Positions 47,620-56,454 of a stretch of DNA of 64,000 nt are shown piece by piece. The DNA lies in the NCBI RefSeq assembly GCF_024298905.1, contig NZ_CP101154.1, forward strand, positions 1,674,001-1,738,000, written 5' to 3'. The notes beneath the pieces were generated by a model. That model did not search any database. It saw nothing but the letters and a program-made list of their open reading frames with translations, and was not told the origin of the DNA. The DNA is from Natronomonas marina (GTDB taxonomy: Archaea > Halobacteriota > Halobacteria > Halobacteriales > Haloarculaceae). The translations under genes were made by a program, and so were the position numbers. The number at the start of each line of letters is the position of its first letter. Position 1 is the first letter of the stretch.

Positions 47620-48783
47620 ATGGCAGACTCCGGAGAACACGAGTTCGGCGAGTTCGGCGGCCAGTACGTCCCGGAACCGATGCTGGAGCCGCTCGAGCAG
47701 CTGACGGGCGCCTTCGAAGAGATCGTCCCGACGGAGGAGTTCCAGGCGGAGTTCCGGGCCGTCCTCGAGGAGTTCGCGGGCAGGCCGACGCCGCTGTTTC
47801 ACGCCGAGAACCTCAGCGAAGCCTACGGGGCCGACATCTACCTCAAGCGGGAGGACCTGCTGCACGGCGGCGCTCACAAGATCAACAACTGTCTCGGGCA
47901 GGCGCTGCTGGCAAAGAAGGCCGGCAAGGAGCGGCTCATCGCCGAGACGGGGGCCGGCCAGCACGGCACCGCGACGGCGATGGTCGGCGCCCTGTTCGAT
48001 CTCGATACGGAGATATACATGGGCGAGAAGGACGTCGAGCGACAGAAGATGAACGTCTTCCGGATGCGGCTGATGGGCGCAGAGGTCACCGAGGTGACCC
48101 GCGGCGGTGCGGGGCTGGCCGACGCCGTCGACGCCGCCCTGGAGGACTTCGCGGCCAACGTCGAGGACACCCACTACCTCGTCGGGAGCGTCGTCGGCCC
48201 GGACCCGTTCCCGCGGATGGTCCGGGAGTTCCAGTCGGTCATCGGCGAGGAGGCCAGAGAGCAGTTCCGCGACCGGACCGGCGAGTTACCGGACGCCTGC
48301 GTCGCCTGCGTCGGCGGCGGGTCGAACGCCATCGGCCTGTTCGACGCCTTCCGGGACGATCCGGTCGAGTTCTACGGCGGCGAGGGTGGCGGGAAGGGCG
48401 CCGATTCGACGGAACACGCCGCGCCGCTTTCGGCTGGCGACGAGGACGTCATCCACGGGATGCGGACGCGCGTCATCGACGACGACGTCGACGTCCACAG
48501 CGTCTCTGCAGGGCTCGATTATCCGGGCGTCGGCCCCGAGCACGCCATGTTCCGGGCCGTCGGCCGCTGTGAGTACCGCGCCATCACCGACGACGAGGCG
48601 CTGGCCGCCTTCCGGGACCTCTCGGAACTGGAGGGGATCATTCCCGCGCTGGAGACCGCCCACGGCGTCGCCCTGGCGGGCCAGCTCGCCGACGAGGGCG
48701 ACCACGACACGATCCTGGTGAACCTCTCGGGGCGGGGCGACAAGGACATGCAGCAGGTTTCGGAGATGCTGGACCTCGGGTAG
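47620..48783 (+). CDS. trpB: Tryptophan synthase beta chain
   Basis: Converts indole plus serine to tryptophan. PLP lysine is in HGGAHKINNCLGQALLA; the catalytic Glu is in AETGAGQHGTATA; other motifs are GEFGGQYVPEPMLEPLEQL, YLKREDLLHGG, ACVGGGSNAIGLF and VNLSGRGDKDM. Length of 387 aa is normal. No trpA or trpC follows, so in this chromosome trpB either stands apart from the other trp genes or is a second copy. The ATG at 47620 is preferred over an earlier GTG eight codons upstream. Confidence 0.95.
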   Translation: MADSGEHEFGEFGGQYVPEPMLEPLEQLTGAFEEIVPTEEFQAEFRAVLEEFAGRPTPLFHAENLSEAYGADIYLKREDLLHGGAHKINNCLGQALLAKKAGKERLIAETGAGQHGTATAMVGALFDLDTEIYMGEKDVERQKMNVFRMRLMGAEVTEVTRGGAGLADAVDAALEDFAANVEDTHYLVGSVVGPDPFPRMVREFQSVIGEEAREQFRDRTGELPDACVACVGGGSNAIGLFDAFRDDPVEFYGGEGGGKGADSTEHAAPLSAGDEDVIHGMRTRVIDDDVDVHSVSAGLDYPGVGPEHAMFRAVGRCEYRAITDDEALAAFRDLSELEGIIPALETAHGVALAGQLADEGDHDTILVNLSGRGDKDMQQVSEMLDLG

Positions 48784-48817
48784 GCCGACGGCGGGGGGTC
48801 GGCCGCGCCGTCGCCGG

Positions 48818-50050
48818 TCAGATGTAGCCGAAAAGCGGCAACGCGAGCACGAGCAGCCAGCCGATCAGGCCGACGAGAAGCGGCGCACGGCTCCGGCCTT
48901 CGGCGGCGGTGGCGCTACCGGCGGCCAGGAGACCGACGGCCATCAGGACCGAAAGCCGGTGGAGCGCAAAGCGGATCGGGAGGACGGCGACGCCCATCAG
49001 GACGAAGTCGACCAGGAAGGCCGTCCCGAGCCCGCCGACGGCGTGGGTACCGGCCCACACCGGGGCAGACCCTCGGCCGCCGCGGTAGGCGACGGCTGGG
49101 AGCCCAACCGCCAGAACGAGGTACAGCGGCGCGGCGAGTAGCTTCGGCGAGACGCCGACGAAGGCCCTCTCGAGACCGATACCTGCCAGCCGGGTACCGA
49201 TGTAGATTCCGAACAGGAGCCCGCCGACGGCCGCCTCGCGGCCGTGCTCGATGGCGATCCGCGACAGGAGGCGGGCGACGTCCTGGGCGCGACCGACGGC
49301 TGCAAGCCCGACGAGCGGGGCCACGAAAAGCGCCGTTCGGACGACGGTCACCCAGCCGTCGCCGTCGACCGTCGGGTTGTCGTAGAACCGCCGAGTGACC
49401 TCGCCGACGTAGGGTTCGTCCATGAAGTCCCGCTCGACGGCCTCGCGGGCCTCCGAGATGCCGGTGACCGTGTGGCGGAGCCGGAACCAGTCCCAGTGTT
49501 CGGTGTGGGCCTGCATGGCCGTCCACTCGCCGTGGGGGTCCTCGTAGGCGCGGACGTGGAGCCGCTGGCCGAGGTAGGTCCCGGCGTGCAACTGGTAGGA
49601 TTCGTCCAGCCAGCGGTCCTCGCCGTCGACGGTCACCCGCGTGTAGCGGTTCGCGCCGCGGGCCCCGCCCCAGTCGATGTCGTCCTCGAGTTGCTCGGCC
49701 CGTCGTTCGGGCTCGGACGCGCCGCCCGTTCCGTTGCCGCCGGCAGTCCCGTTCCACTCCAGTTCCGTCCGGGCTACCATCGACCGCCGCACCTCGTCGG
49801 TCGGTCCGACGACGACGAGGTTGACGCCGAGCGTTCGGCCCCCGTGACTCCGCGTTCGGGAGGTGTAGGGCCACAGGCCCGACCCATCCTCGACGGGCCT
49901 GACCGTCGTCGGCTCGGCCGGGTTCTCGATCGGACTCCCGCGGCGGGGCCACTCCGAAAGGACGACGGCGCCGGCCAGCGAGGCGACGAGAAGCAGGGCG
50001 GCCGCCGTCCAGGCGGCACGCTCCCCGCCCGCGTCGGTCCGGTCGGTCAC
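48818..50050 (-). CDS. Membrane protein with LssY-like soluble domain (410 aa)
   Basis: One N-terminal helix (WTAAALLLVASLAGAVVLS) is followed by an extracytoplasmic domain (residues 55-225) whose motifs LGVNLVVVGPTDEVRRSM, RLHVRAYEDPHGEWTAMQAH and VERDF resemble the LssY C-terminal domain. The rest (residues 240-410) forms about six hydrophobic segments, including FVAPLVGLAAVG, AAVGGLLFGIYIGTRLAGI and LLAAPLYLVLAVGLPAVAY. LssY similarity is by memory and tentative. No function can be stated. It lies between trpB and arginase on the minus strand without close partners. Confidence 0.6.
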   Translation of the reverse strand: MTDRTDAGGERAAWTAAALLLVASLAGAVVLSEWPRRGSPIENPAEPTTVRPVEDGSGLWPYTSRTRSHGGRTLGVNLVVVGPTDEVRRSMVARTELEWNGTAGGNGTGGASEPERRAEQLEDDIDWGGARGANRYTRVTVDGEDRWLDESYQLHAGTYLGQRLHVRAYEDPHGEWTAMQAHTEHWDWFRLRHTVTGISEAREAVERDFMDEPYVGEVTRRFYDNPTVDGDGWVTVVRTALFVAPLVGLAAVGRAQDVARLLSRIAIEHGREAAVGGLLFGIYIGTRLAGIGLERAFVGVSPKLLAAPLYLVLAVGLPAVAYRGGRGSAPVWAGTHAVGGLGTAFLVDFVLMGVAVLPIRFALHRLSVLMAVGLLAAGSATAAEGRSRAPLLVGLIGWLLVLALPLFGYI

Positions 50051-50113
50051 GATGAGGTGGCTACGCGAGCGAGGGGCAAGTAACTGATGCGGGTCGAGGC
50101 GAGCGAGTGCCGG

Positions 50114-51013
50114 TCACAGGATGCGGTCGCCGAGCCCGCTCGAGATCAGTTCGACGGCGAGGTCGGCGGTCCGGTTGTGCGAATCGAGGATGGGGTTGAC
50201 CTCGACCACCTCCATGGAGCAGAGCGCGTCGGTTTCCGCGACCAGTTCCATCGCGGCGTGGGCCTCCCGGTAGGTCACGCCGCCGGTGACGGGCGTCCCG
50301 ACGCCGGGCGCTTCGTCGGGATCCAGAAAGTCCATGTCGAGGCTGACGTGGAGGGCGTCGACGCCGTCCAGCGCCGCCTCCAGAGCGTCCTCGACGACGG
50401 GGACGATGCCCCGGGTGTCGACATCGCTCATGGTGTAGGCGGCGACGTCGCTGTCGGTGATGGCCGTCCGCTCCTCGTCGTCGATGGAGCGGAGGCCGAC
50501 CATGGCGACGTTCTCGGCCGCGACGTCGGCCGTCGCCCAGTTCATCTCGCCGAAGACGCCCTGGCCGAGTATTGCGGCGACGGGCATCCCGTGGACGTTG
50601 CCGCTCGGCGTCGTCGCGGGCGTGTTGAAGTCGCCGTGGGCGTCCAGCCAGAGGACGCCGACGTCACGGTCGCGGCTGGCGCCGCCGACGCTGCCGATGG
50701 CGATGGAGTGGTCGCCGCCGAGCACCAGCGGCGTCTCGCCGTCGTCGATGGCGTCGGCGACCGCGCTCTCGACGCGCCTGCAGACCCACCGCGTCTCCTT
50801 GAGGTACTTCGCGCTGCCCTCCTCGGGGCGCTCGGCGTTGGGGTCCCGCCCCTCCGGGTGGGGGACCGGCAGGTCGCCGGCGTCGTCGTAGGAGATGCCG
50901 ACGTCCCGTATCGCCTCGGCGAGGCCGGCGTACCTGATGGCCGACGGCCCCATGTCGACGCCGCGTCGGTCCGACCCCAGGTCCATGGGCGCGCCGATGA
51001 CTCGGACGTTCAT
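50114..51013 (-). CDS. rocF: Arginase/agmatinase family ureohydrolase
   Basis: The manganese motifs are all present: LVLGGDHSIAIG, VLWLDAHGDFNTPATTPSGNVHGMP and VSLDMDFLDPDEAPGVGTP, and the substrate strand MEVVEVNPILDSHNRTA. VIGAPMDLGSDRRGVDMGPSAIRYAGL is the N-terminal signature of arginase rather than agmatinase. It produces ornithine and urea from arginine. Length of 299 aa is normal. It lies alone on the minus strand, about 200 bp from the HTH gene upstream; there is no linked urease or ornithine aminotransferase in the window. Confidence 0.93.
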   Translation of the reverse strand: MNVRVIGAPMDLGSDRRGVDMGPSAIRYAGLAEAIRDVGISYDDAGDLPVPHPEGRDPNAERPEEGSAKYLKETRWVCRRVESAVADAIDDGETPLVLGGDHSIAIGSVGGASRDRDVGVLWLDAHGDFNTPATTPSGNVHGMPVAAILGQGVFGEMNWATADVAAENVAMVGLRSIDDEERTAITDSDVAAYTMSDVDTRGIVPVVEDALEAALDGVDALHVSLDMDFLDPDEAPGVGTPVTGGVTYREAHAAMELVAETDALCSMEVVEVNPILDSHNRTADLAVELISSGLGDRIL

Positions 51014-51211
51014 ACCCGTCCGTCGGCGCTCGCCGCGTTAAAGCCTGCGCCGGGGTCGGTGGTCGGGATGGTCCCGGCGGAGCAGCCGCGAGTTGAACGG
51101 AGGCGAACCGGCCGACTGCACGGTCGATTCGAGGGCTTCGGCAGCCGGCCACGGGCCGCCACGGCTCCGTCCACCGCCGGGTTTAAGACGCGAACTACCG
51201 AATGCTAGTTT

Positions 51212-51751
51212 ATGTCATCAATAGAGCTCACCCCCAGCCAGAAAACGATCCTGCAGGAGCTGGTCAACCTCTTTCGGGAATCGGAGAGTGCAGTAAAGGG
51301 CGAGGACATCGCCGAGAAAGTAGACCGGAACCCCGGCACCATCCGCAACCAGATGCAGAGCCTGAAGGCGCTGCAGCTCGTCGAGGGCGTCCCCGGGCCG
51401 AAGGGCGGCTACAAGCCGACCGCCAACGCCTACGACGCGCTGAAGATACAGGAGATGGACCAGGCGGCCGACGTCCCGTTCCGGCACGACGGCGAGCTCA
51501 TCGAGGGGGCCAACGTCCAGGAGATAGACCTGACGAGCGTCCACCACCCGGAGCTGTGCCGGGCCGAGATCAAGCTCCAGGGCTCCATCGCGGACTTCGG
51601 CGAGGGCGACAGCATAAGCGTCGGCCCGACGCCGCTGTCGAAACTGCTCATCAAGGGGACGCTGGAGGGCAAGGACGACACCAACAACAGCCTCATCCTC
51701 ACCATCGACGAGATGGTGGCTCCGGCGGGCGAGGAAGCCCCCGACCACTGA
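51212..51751 (+). CDS. HTH transcriptional regulator with C-terminal sensing domain (179 aa)
   Basis: Residues 5-72 form a winged helix: LTPSQKTILQELVNLFRESE, VKGEDIAEKVDRNPGTIRNQMQSLKALQLVEGV and GPKGGYKPTANAY. This is a TrmB/Rrf2-type DNA-binding domain with wing. Residues 85-170 are a beta-rich C-terminal domain, with ANVQEIDLTSVHHPELCRAEIKL and SISVGPTPLSKLLIKGTLEG, of unknown ligand. Haloarchaea have many such regulators and the target cannot be inferred. The ATG at 51212 follows TAGTTT, so translation is probably leaderless. Confidence 0.85.
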   Translation: MSSIELTPSQKTILQELVNLFRESESAVKGEDIAEKVDRNPGTIRNQMQSLKALQLVEGVPGPKGGYKPTANAYDALKIQEMDQAADVPFRHDGELIEGANVQEIDLTSVHHPELCRAEIKLQGSIADFGEGDSISVGPTPLSKLLIKGTLEGKDDTNNSLILTIDEMVAPAGEEAPDH

Positions 51752-51844
51752 CCGGCGAAACCGCCCGACACGGCCCGGATCGGAAACTTTTGCCGCGGCT
51801 TTCGTTTCAACAGGTTTGTATCAGTGGACTCCCGAGTTTCCGGT

Positions 51845-53011
51845 ATGACGGACGACGTCGTCGTGCTGGGGTCGGGTTACGCCGGCACTGGCGCGGTCAA
51901 GCGACTTGAATCGGTGCTGGACGACGAGGCCGATATAACGTGGGTGTCGGACGTCGACCACCACCTCGTTCTCCACGAATCGCACCGCTGTATCCGGAAC
52001 CCCGAGGTCAAAGAGAAGATCACCTTCGACGTCGCGGAGATCAAGGCGCCCTCGACGCGGTTCGTCCAGGGGCGGGTCACCGACATCGACGCCGACGAGC
52101 GCATCCTGACCCTCGAGGACGACTCGACCATCGACTACGACTACCTCCTGGTCGGGTTCGGCTCCCGGACCGCCTTCTTCGGCATCGAGGGGCTCGAGGA
52201 GCACTCCCTGACGCTGAAGACCCTCCAGGACGCCCTGGACATCCACGAGGCCGTCACCGAGGCGGCCCGCGAGGCCTCCCGCGAGGACCGCGCACAGATC
52301 GTCGTCGGCGGGGCCGGACTCTCCGGCATCCAGTCGGCCGGCGAAATCGCGTCGTTCCGCGACAAGCACCGCGCACCCATCGACATCCACCTCGTCGAGG
52401 GGCTGGACAACGTTTTCCCGAACAACGACCCCGTCGTGCAGGCGAAACTCCGGAAACTGCTGGAGGAGAAGGACGTCGAGATTCACACCGGCGAGTTCAT
52501 CGGCGAGGTCGACGAGGAAACCGTCTACGTCGGCGACGAGACGGAACTCGACTACGACGTGCTGCTGTGGGCCGGCGGCATCACCGGCCAGGAGGCCGCC
52601 GCCACCGCCGACGTCGAGAAAGACGAGCGCAGCAACCGCATCGAGGCCGCCTCGGACTTCCGGACCTCCGACGAGCGGATATTCGCCATCGGCGACGCCG
52701 CCCTGGTCGACCAGCCCGACACCGACCAGCCGGCGCCGCCGACCGCGCAGGCCGCCTGGCAGGCCGCCGAGGTGGCCGGCGAGAACATCGCTCGCGCCAT
52801 CCGTGGTCAGCCGCTGAAGGAGTGGACCTACGACGACAAGGGGACGCTCATCTCCGTCGGCGAGAAGGCCGTCGCCCACGACGTCAAGGGGCTGCCCGTC
52901 GACACCTTCGGCGGCCCCGCCGCGAAGGCGCTGAAGAAGACCGTCGCCGCCCGCTGGATCAAGAAGGTCAACGGCTTCGCCGACGCCGCCAAGGCCTTCC
53001 CCGACATGTAG
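51845..53011 (+). CDS. NAD(P)/FAD-dependent oxidoreductase, NDH-2-like (388 aa)
   Basis: A two-dinucleotide-binding flavoprotein. The FAD motif is VVVLGSGYAGTGAVKRL, the NAD motif QIVVGGAGLSGIQSAGEIA and the second FAD motif ERIFAIGDAALVD. HHLVLHESHRCIRNPEVKEKI is conserved in haloarchaeal members. It resembles type II NADH dehydrogenases and sulfide:quinone reductases but has no visible C-terminal amphipathic membrane helix beyond AARWIKKVNGFADAAKAF, which may bind the membrane weakly. The ATG at 51845 is better than a GTG seven codons upstream. Electron acceptor unknown. Confidence 0.88.
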   Translation: MTDDVVVLGSGYAGTGAVKRLESVLDDEADITWVSDVDHHLVLHESHRCIRNPEVKEKITFDVAEIKAPSTRFVQGRVTDIDADERILTLEDDSTIDYDYLLVGFGSRTAFFGIEGLEEHSLTLKTLQDALDIHEAVTEAAREASREDRAQIVVGGAGLSGIQSAGEIASFRDKHRAPIDIHLVEGLDNVFPNNDPVVQAKLRKLLEEKDVEIHTGEFIGEVDEETVYVGDETELDYDVLLWAGGITGQEAAATADVEKDERSNRIEAASDFRTSDERIFAIGDAALVDQPDTDQPAPPTAQAAWQAAEVAGENIARAIRGQPLKEWTYDDKGTLISVGEKAVAHDVKGLPVDTFGGPAAKALKKTVAARWIKKVNGFADAAKAFPDM

Positions 53012-53110
53012 ACCGGCGCCGTCCGGAACCCCCTCTTCGGTACCGAACGTCCGCGTCCCTCTCGACGGACGCACCGCTGGTCGTTCGATGTTCGCGAGAA
53101 GACGGCCGGC

Positions 53111-53362
53111 TCAGATGAGGTCCTGTTCCTCGAGGTCGTCCATCACGTCGTCGACGAACGCTTCGGCGGAGTCGTACGGGAAATCCCCGCCGCCGAGCTT
53201 CGTGTTCAGTTCCATCGCAGTCATCGAGAAGTCCCCGGATTCGAACTTCGTGCCCGGCCCGTTGGGAAGTGCCGGGACGAGGTCCATCGGGCTGTTGATC
53301 GGGTAGTCGGCGCCCTCGAAGGCGTCTATCATCTGCTGGCGAAGGTCCTCTTTGTCGACCAT
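53111..53362 (-). CDS. MTH865-family small protein (83 aa)
   Basis: The sequence LRQQMIDAFEGADYPINSPMDLVPALPNGPGTKFESGDFSMTAMEL belongs to the MTH865 family, known from a Methanothermobacter structure with an EF-hand-like helical fold and no known role. It is acidic and has no metal-binding cysteines. The ATG at 53362 is preceded on the minus strand by ATTTTAAATCG, which supplies a TATA-like box. It stands alone between the flavoprotein and DUF63 genes. Confidence 0.85.
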   Translation of the reverse strand: MVDKEDLRQQMIDAFEGADYPINSPMDLVPALPNGPGTKFESGDFSMTAMELNTKLGGGDFPYDSAEAFVDDVMDDLEEQDLI

Positions 53363-53490
53363 GGTCCGTCGGTGAGAAGGACCGTAACGATTTAAAATTA
53401 CCTAAAACTGGTAATCGGATCCCGCATCGAGACTTACCAGACCAATCAATCGAGCTGAAATAGTTTTCAGAGTAAAATCCTCTCCGGGTG

Positions 53491-54633
53491 TCAGATACCG
53501 AGCGTCGCCCGGAGCGTGTCGCGGGTTCCCGGGCCGAGTCCGACCGCGAGGATGGCGATGAGAAGCAGGTACGCGTAGCGGGGGCTCTCGTCGAATATCT
53601 GCTCGTCGAACACCCAGACGACGGCGACGGCGGCGACGACCTTCAGGAGGAGGAACGGCCAGGCGGAACCGATGGTCTCCTCGAGGCCACCGTAGCCCAG
53701 GAACTCGTACGTTGCCTCCGTGATCCGGACCGTCGCCCGGTTGACGACGTGTTTCGAGCCGTAGGACTGGCCGACGAGTTCGGGACCCCAGTCGAGGCTC
53801 AACACGTTGGCGATGCCGTCGACGGAGTGACCCCACACCACGAGAATACCCATCCGACCCGTCCCCTCGTTGATGACGGGCGCGTACCGCTCGGAGACGG
53901 CCCAGAACAGCGCCGCGATGACCGTCGCGCCGACGACGACGAGGGCCAGGAAGAGCGGGTTGAAGGCGATTATCTCGCGGGTCGCGGAGGCGTACGCCAG
54001 GACGCCGAACGTCGCCAGCAGTGCGACCGCCCCTGCCGCCCCGAGCGCCGGTTCGAACCGTTCCAGGGCGCCGCGGCGGTCCAGCGACACCGTCGCCACC
54101 AGCGCCGCGAGCGTGAACCCGAACATCACGAAGTAGATGAACGGGCTGATGATGAGCGCGACCTCTGGGTACGGGATGAACGTGTCCATGCCCGAGGCGA
54201 GGAACGTCGCGTTGACGTCCTCGACGACCCGCAGCGCGCCGCCGAGGAGCATGAACGGGAACAGCGCGAAGTAGAACTCCGGGGACATCTCGATCTCGAG
54301 TTTCCGCAACAGCAGCAGGACGCCGACGAGCATGAACACGAGGACGACGGCGTAGGCGACCGTCGAGACGATCGTGTAGCCCGGTTCGGCGACGATGCCA
54401 TCGGCGGCCCGACAGGCCGACTGGCTGTAGAGCCGTTCGGTGGTGCCGCCGGAGCGGACCGCACACGTCGCTCCGTGGGCGTCGGCGTCGACCGGGCCCC
54501 AGAAGTACCGCCAGAGGAACCCGTCGGCGACGCGCTGCGGGAAGGCGACCGCGGCGGCGACCGTGACGACGATGCCGCCGACGAAGGCCGCCAGCCACGC
54601 CCGAGCGGGGTCGAGGTCGTCGAATAGCTCCAT
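53491..54633 (-). CDS. DUF63 family membrane protein (380 aa)
   Basis: Polytopic, with at least eight hydrophobic segments: AWLAAFVGGIVVTVAAAVAF, IVSTVAYAVVLVFMLVGVLL, FYFALFPFMLLGGALRVVED, VALIISPFIYFVMFGFTLAAL, LGAAGAVALLATFGVLAY, PLFLALVVVGATVIAALFW, AWPFLLLKVVAAVAVVWVF and YLLLIAILAVGLGPG. The motifs GGALRVVEDVNATF and GHSVDGIANVLSLDW are the DUF63 hallmarks. Function unknown, with a conserved WGPV near the N-terminus. The gene is complete, starting at the ATG at 54633, and lies 66 bp downstream of the inositol phosphatase gene on the same strand. Confidence 0.9.
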   Translation of the reverse strand: MELFDDLDPARAWLAAFVGGIVVTVAAAVAFPQRVADGFLWRYFWGPVDADAHGATCAVRSGGTTERLYSQSACRAADGIVAEPGYTIVSTVAYAVVLVFMLVGVLLLLRKLEIEMSPEFYFALFPFMLLGGALRVVEDVNATFLASGMDTFIPYPEVALIISPFIYFVMFGFTLAALVATVSLDRRGALERFEPALGAAGAVALLATFGVLAYASATREIIAFNPLFLALVVVGATVIAALFWAVSERYAPVINEGTGRMGILVVWGHSVDGIANVLSLDWGPELVGQSYGSKHVVNRATVRITEATYEFLGYGGLEETIGSAWPFLLLKVVAAVAVVWVFDEQIFDESPRYAYLLLIAILAVGLGPGTRDTLRATLGI

Positions 54634-54699
54634 ACCGTCCCTCCGGCCACCGCCGGTTTCACGCTTCCGGTCGCGGGCGGAACCCGCACACGCCCGGGG

Positions 54700-55485
54700 C
54701 TACGCCTCGGCCGCCCGGGCCGCCGCCAGGACCACGTCGTGAGCCTCGCCGTTGGAGGCGACCAGTCCCCTGCTGTCGTGTCGCCACGGGTCGCCGTCGA
54801 GGTCCGTGACGGTGCCGCCCGCGGCCTCGACCAGCCCCGCGCCGACGACGCTGTCCCAGGGGTACGCCGCGACGTTCGTCACGACGGCGTCGACCGCGCC
54901 GGCTGCACACAGCGCCAGCGAGTACTGCGCCGACCCGTACCGCCGCATGTCGCCGAACCGCTCGACGATACCGCGACAGATGCCCGCGTACTCCTCGCGG
55001 CGGTCCATCTCCCACCACATCGTCGCCACGACGGTGAACGCCTCGGGGTCGGTTCGGTCGCTGACCGACGCCCGCTCGCCGTTCATGTAGGCCCCCTCCC
55101 CGTCGAGCAGGAAGGTATCCTCGATGGCCGGACAGACCGTCGCGCCGGCCACTGGCTCGCCGTCGACCGTCGCCGCGACGCTCGTCGTCCACAGCGGCAC
55201 GCCCCGGACGAAGTTGTTCGTCCCGTCGATGGGGTCGACTATCCAGGCCGGGCCCTCGTCGGGCACCGCCGTCGCCTCCTCGTCCTCCTCGCCGACTATC
55301 GGCTCGTCGGGGTACGACTCGGCGATGGTCGCCGCGACCTGCCTTTGGGCGTCGCGGTCGGCCTGCGTCACCACGTCCGTCTTGCCCGACTTCGTCTCGA
55401 CGGCGACCCCGTCCCGGAACGACCCCGCGGCGACGGCGCCGCCGGCCTCCGCCGCCCGCAGCGCACAGTCGGCTCGCTCTCCCAT
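54700..55485 (-). CDS. Inositol monophosphatase family protein (261 aa)
   Basis: The FIG superfamily motifs are IVGEEDEE (metal-binding Glu), WIVDPIDGTNNFVRG (metal site DPxDGTxNF) and YPWDSVVGAGLVEAAGG (WDxxxG). The protein therefore hydrolyses sugar or inositol phosphates, such as myo-inositol-1-phosphate or fructose-1,6-bisphosphate; which is not decidable here. Length of 261 aa is typical. The ATG at 55485 begins MGERADCALRAAEAGGAVAA; the frame extends upstream only because of the high G+C. Its 5' side abuts the repeat region next to tRNA-Leu. Confidence 0.93.
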   Translation of the reverse strand: MGERADCALRAAEAGGAVAAGSFRDGVAVETKSGKTDVVTQADRDAQRQVAATIAESYPDEPIVGEEDEEATAVPDEGPAWIVDPIDGTNNFVRGVPLWTTSVAATVDGEPVAGATVCPAIEDTFLLDGEGAYMNGERASVSDRTDPEAFTVVATMWWEMDRREEYAGICRGIVERFGDMRRYGSAQYSLALCAAGAVDAVVTNVAAYPWDSVVGAGLVEAAGGTVTDLDGDPWRHDSRGLVASNGEAHDVVLAAARAAEA

Positions 55486-55611
55486 ACCCGCCGTCGGTCG
55501 GCGTCCCGGAAATCGACACCGGTTCGTGGCGAGCGCCGACGCGTCGCTCGTCGTGTGGCGTCGAGAGAGTCTTTGCGAGGGAAGACGCCCCAGAGAGGCG
55601 GTCTTCCGCAT

Positions 55612-55795
55612 GCGCTCGCGGCGCAGAGCGCCGCTCGCGTTGCCCGAGCCGACGCCCTTCGGTCGCCGGCTCGCCATGCGAGGGAAGGGATTTGAACCAC
55701 GGAAAGACGGTCGGGCTCACTGCGTTCGCCAGCTGCGACTTTCCTGGTCCAAACCCCTTCGAGCATCTTGCCGCGCCGCGGTGAGCGGCGCGGCG
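55612..55795. repeat. Inverted repeats and tRNA-Leu 3'-end copy downstream of tRNA-Leu
   Basis: The tRNA-proximal 180 bp hold an isolated copy of the tRNA 3' end at about 55675-55698 (ATGCGAGGGAAGGGATTTGAA), two strong palindromes, GCCGCGCCGC-GGTGA-GCGGCGCGGC at 55771-55795 and GCGGCGC-AGA-GCGCCGC at about 55618-55634, and a second T-arm-like GGTCCAAACCCCTTCGAGCAT at about 55746-55766. The tRNA 3' end is thus repeated in direct orientation 125 bp away, as after integration. Confidence 0.6.
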
Positions 55796-55799
55796 GCGA

Positions 55800-55883
55800 T
55801 GCGAGGGAAGGGATTTGAACCCTCGGACCTCTACAGGAGCGGATCTTGAGTCCGCCGCCGTTTCCCGGCTTGGCTACCCTCGC
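55800..55883 (-). tRNA. tRNA-Leu (CAA)
   Basis: The 84-nt gene starts GCGAGGGTAGCCAAG at 55883 and ends TTCAAATCCCTTCCCTCGCA at 55800. Acceptor strands GCGAGGG/CCCTCGC pair. The anticodon stem GCGGA/TCCGC encloses CTCAAGA, giving anticodon CAA. A long variable arm of class II type follows (TCCTGTAGAGGTC). Sequence beyond the 3' end is repeated: see the tRNA-end copy at 55675. Confidence 0.93.
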
Positions 55884-55973
55884 ACGCGGTCTGGATTCGG
55901 TGAGGCGACGGGTAAAGCGTTGCGGGTTCGGTCGAAACACGACACCGAAGTACCCTCACCACCTACCACGAGT

Positions 55974-56423
55974 ATGGCGACGCCACCCTACCTCGTCGAG
56001 GAGGCCGGCGAACTGTTCCTCGACGTCTCCGTCGGTAGTCCGGGCCGGAAACAGTTCGCGCTCTCAGAGCGGGCGACGGCGCTTCTGGTCGACGACCTGG
56101 AGTACGGCAACCGGGACGTGGTGCCGTGGCTGACGGCCAAGACGCTCGTTTTGGCGGGCGGGGCCTACCTCCGCGACGAGAAGGCCGACGCCCGCGAGAC
56201 GGCGTGGGCAATCACGGGCGCCGACGGCGGCCGCGAGATTACCGACGAGGAACTCCGGGCGCTCGGGGAGTACCTCACGAGCGTCGAGATCGACGGCCAC
56301 GCCGTCGAGACGGCCAGAGAGCACGTCGAGTCGACGCGGCTCTCGGAGGTCGTCTCGCCCGACGATGTCCGGGGCAACCGCGAGCGCACACAGGGGCTGC
56401 GCGACATCGCAAAGGACCTGTAG
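55974..56423 (+). CDS. Conserved haloarchaeal protein of unknown function (149 aa)
   Basis: No family is recognised with certainty. It is acidic and soluble, opening with [38 protein letters not shown], and later [22 protein letters not shown] and [20 protein letters not shown]. No motif, signal or membrane segment is seen. The ATG at 55974 is in the intergenic region after tRNA-Leu. It lies 31 bp upstream of the truncated DUF309 gene and may once have been co-transcribed with it. Confidence 0.7.
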   Translation: MATPPYLVEEAGELFLDVSVGSPGRKQFALSERATALLVDDLEYGNRDVVPWLTAKTLVLAGGAYLRDEKADARETAWAITGADGGREITDEELRALGEYLTSVEIDGHAVETAREHVESTRLSEVVSPDDVRGNRERTQGLRDIAKDL

Positions 56424-56454
56424 AGTTACACCGCCGGAGCCACAAGCGTCGACG

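Noticed and set aside
55740-55770. A possible second tRNA next to tRNA-Leu (GGTCCAAACCCCTTCGAGCAT)
   Set aside because: Only a T-arm-like piece is present; no acceptor, D or anticodon arms can be folded. It fits better as part of a repeat array.
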